Shown in pieces: positions 63,246 through 64,000 of a DNA stretch of 64,000 nucleotides; position 1 is the first letter of the stretch; every line of letters begins with the position of its first letter. Under the pieces are notes generated by a model that searched no databases, was not told the origin of the DNA, and saw only the letters and a list, made by a program, of their open reading frames with translations. Source of the stretch: Klebsiella spallanzanii (lineage in GTDB: Bacteria > Pseudomonadota > Gammaproteobacteria > Enterobacterales > Enterobacteriaceae); assembly GCF_902158555.1 (NCBI RefSeq), contig NZ_CABGGS010000023.1, positions 186,001-250,000 on the forward strand. The letters run 5' to 3'. Made by a program: the position numbers and the translations under genes.

Positions 63246-63261
63246 TGGCACGATAACTGCC
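63246..63261 (+). promoter_or_regulatory. Candidate sigma-54 promoter of hisJ
   Basis: TGGCAC-GATAA-CTGCC: perfect -24 TGGCAC, GC of the -12 exactly ten bases after GG. It ends 50 bases before the hisJ start. Nitrogen control of the hisJQMP operon is classical in Salmonella. Confidence 0.65.
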
Positions 63262-63311
63262 GTAAGTACTTCTAATAAATCCGTTAGAATGACAGTCTGT
63301 TGAGGATAGTT

Positions 63312-64000
63312 ATGAAAAAACTGGCGTTGTCTCTCTCTTTAGCGCTGGCCCTTTCCAGCGTTTCCACTGTATTCGCAGCAATTCCGCAAAAAGTCCGTAT
63401 CGGTACCGATCCTACTTACGCCCCGTTCGAATCAAAGAATGCACAGGGTGAATTGGTTGGTTTTGACATCGATCTGGCAAAAGAACTGTGTAAGCGCATC
63501 AATACGCAATGTACCTTCATTGAGAACCCGCTGGACGCGCTGATCCCTTCTTTAAAAGCGAAGAAAATCGACGCAATTATGTCCTCGCTTTCAATTACCG
63601 AAAAACGCCAACAGGAAATTGCTTTCACTGACAAACTTTACGCTGCTGATTCCCGCCTTGTGGTGAAAAAGGGCAGTGATGTCACGCCTGACCTTACGAA
63701 GCTGAAAGGCAAGCGCGTTGGTGTTCTGCAGGGCACCACTCAGGAAACCTACGGCAACGAGCACTGGGCACCGAAAGGCATTGAAATCGTCTCCTATCAG
63801 GGACAGGACAATATCTATTCCGATCTGACCGCAGGGCGTATTGATGCGGCTTTCCAGGATGAAGTTGCCGCCAGCGAAGGCTTCCTCAAACAGCCCATCG
63901 GTAAAGATTATCAGTTTGGCGGCCCGTCCATTAAAGATGAGAAGCTGTTTGGCGTCGGCACCGGCATGGGGCTGCGCAAAGACGATAACGAACTGCGTGA
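63312..64000 (+). CDS. hisJ: Histidine-binding periplasmic protein (partial, 3' end outside)
   Basis: First 229 codons of the periplasmic histidine receptor of the HisJQMP ABC transporter (E. coli HisJ 260 residues). Signal peptide ends SSVSTVFA before [11 protein letters not shown]. Paralogue of ArgT with the shared blocks [32 protein letters not shown] and [23 protein letters not shown] precedes the ATG. The reading frame is open at the window edge; hisQ, hisM and hisP are expected beyond it. Confidence 0.97.
   Translation, partial: MKKLALSLSLALALSSVSTVFAAIPQKVRIGTDPTYAPFESKNAQGELVGFDIDLAKELCKRINTQCTFIENPLDALIPSLKAKKIDAIMSSLSITEKRQQEIAFTDKLYAADSRLVVKKGSDVTPDLTKLKGKRVGVLQGTTQETYGNEHWAPKGIEIVSYQGQDNIYSDLTAGRIDAAFQDEVAASEGFLKQPIGKDYQFGGPSIKDEKLFGVGTGMGLRKDDNELR

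Overview
The window is chromosomal DNA of an enterobacterium. Nearly every gene aligns from memory to Escherichia coli K-12 genes in the same local order (yfeR-xap-gltX ... purF-ubiX-argT-hisJ), but the accessory content (ipdC beside an aldo/keto reductase, cynR-cynX, a GH127 sugar cluster) points to the Klebsiella/Raoultella/Enterobacter side of the family. I cannot name the species. About 55 protein genes, 7 tRNAs and many regulatory sites can be supported; the window ends inside hisJ.

Layout. 0-4.3 kb: yfeR and the xanthosine/nucleoside genes xapA-xapB-xapR. 4.3-7.7 kb: a tRNA-Lys/3x tRNA-Val operon, gltX, yfeC-yfeD and two tRNA-Ala genes. 7.8-13.2 kb: pdeA (yfeA), nupC, mntH, ypeC. 13.3-18.7 kb: an aldo/keto reductase divergent from ipdC (indolepyruvate decarboxylase) with TyrR-box-like sites between them, then yfeO and glk. 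18.7-22.9 kb: the YpdA/YpdB two-component system, alaC and the tiny membrane-protein gene ypdK. 23.2-27.1 kb: the most variable stretch, with a cynR/cynX pair lacking cynT and cynS, one AT-rich unrecognised gene and an argW tRNA that lacks an encoded CCA. This replaces the K-12 argW-to-alaC region and looks like an integration hot spot.

27.1-44.2 kb: yfdC, mlaA, the fatty-acid genes fadL, fadI-fadJ and fabB (each with a FadR-type site), sixA, smrB, prmB, aroC-mepA-yfcA-epmC-yfcL, and mnmC. 44.3-55.7 kb: yfcJ, flk, pdxB-usg-truA-dedA, accD, folC-dedD and the PurR-controlled cvpA-purF operon. 55.8-61.4 kb: a four-gene carbohydrate locus, GH127 beta-L-arabinofuranosidase plus GPH symporter divergent from a ROK sugar kinase plus LacI regulator, inserted between purF and ubiX, which are neighbours in K-12. 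61.4-64 kb: ubiX, argT and the start of hisJ, the last two each with a readable tandem NtrC-site plus sigma-54 promoter arrangement.

Most of the window is conserved core. I found no phage-defence, CRISPR or toxin system. The places most worth a second look are the argW boundary with its orphan gene, the GH127 locus and its puzzling kinase, the ipdC/AKR control region, the resemblance of YfeC/YfeD to the Mu transposase DNA-binding domain, and the paired nitrogen-control modules of argT and hisJ. All family names come from recognition of the sequence, not from a database search.
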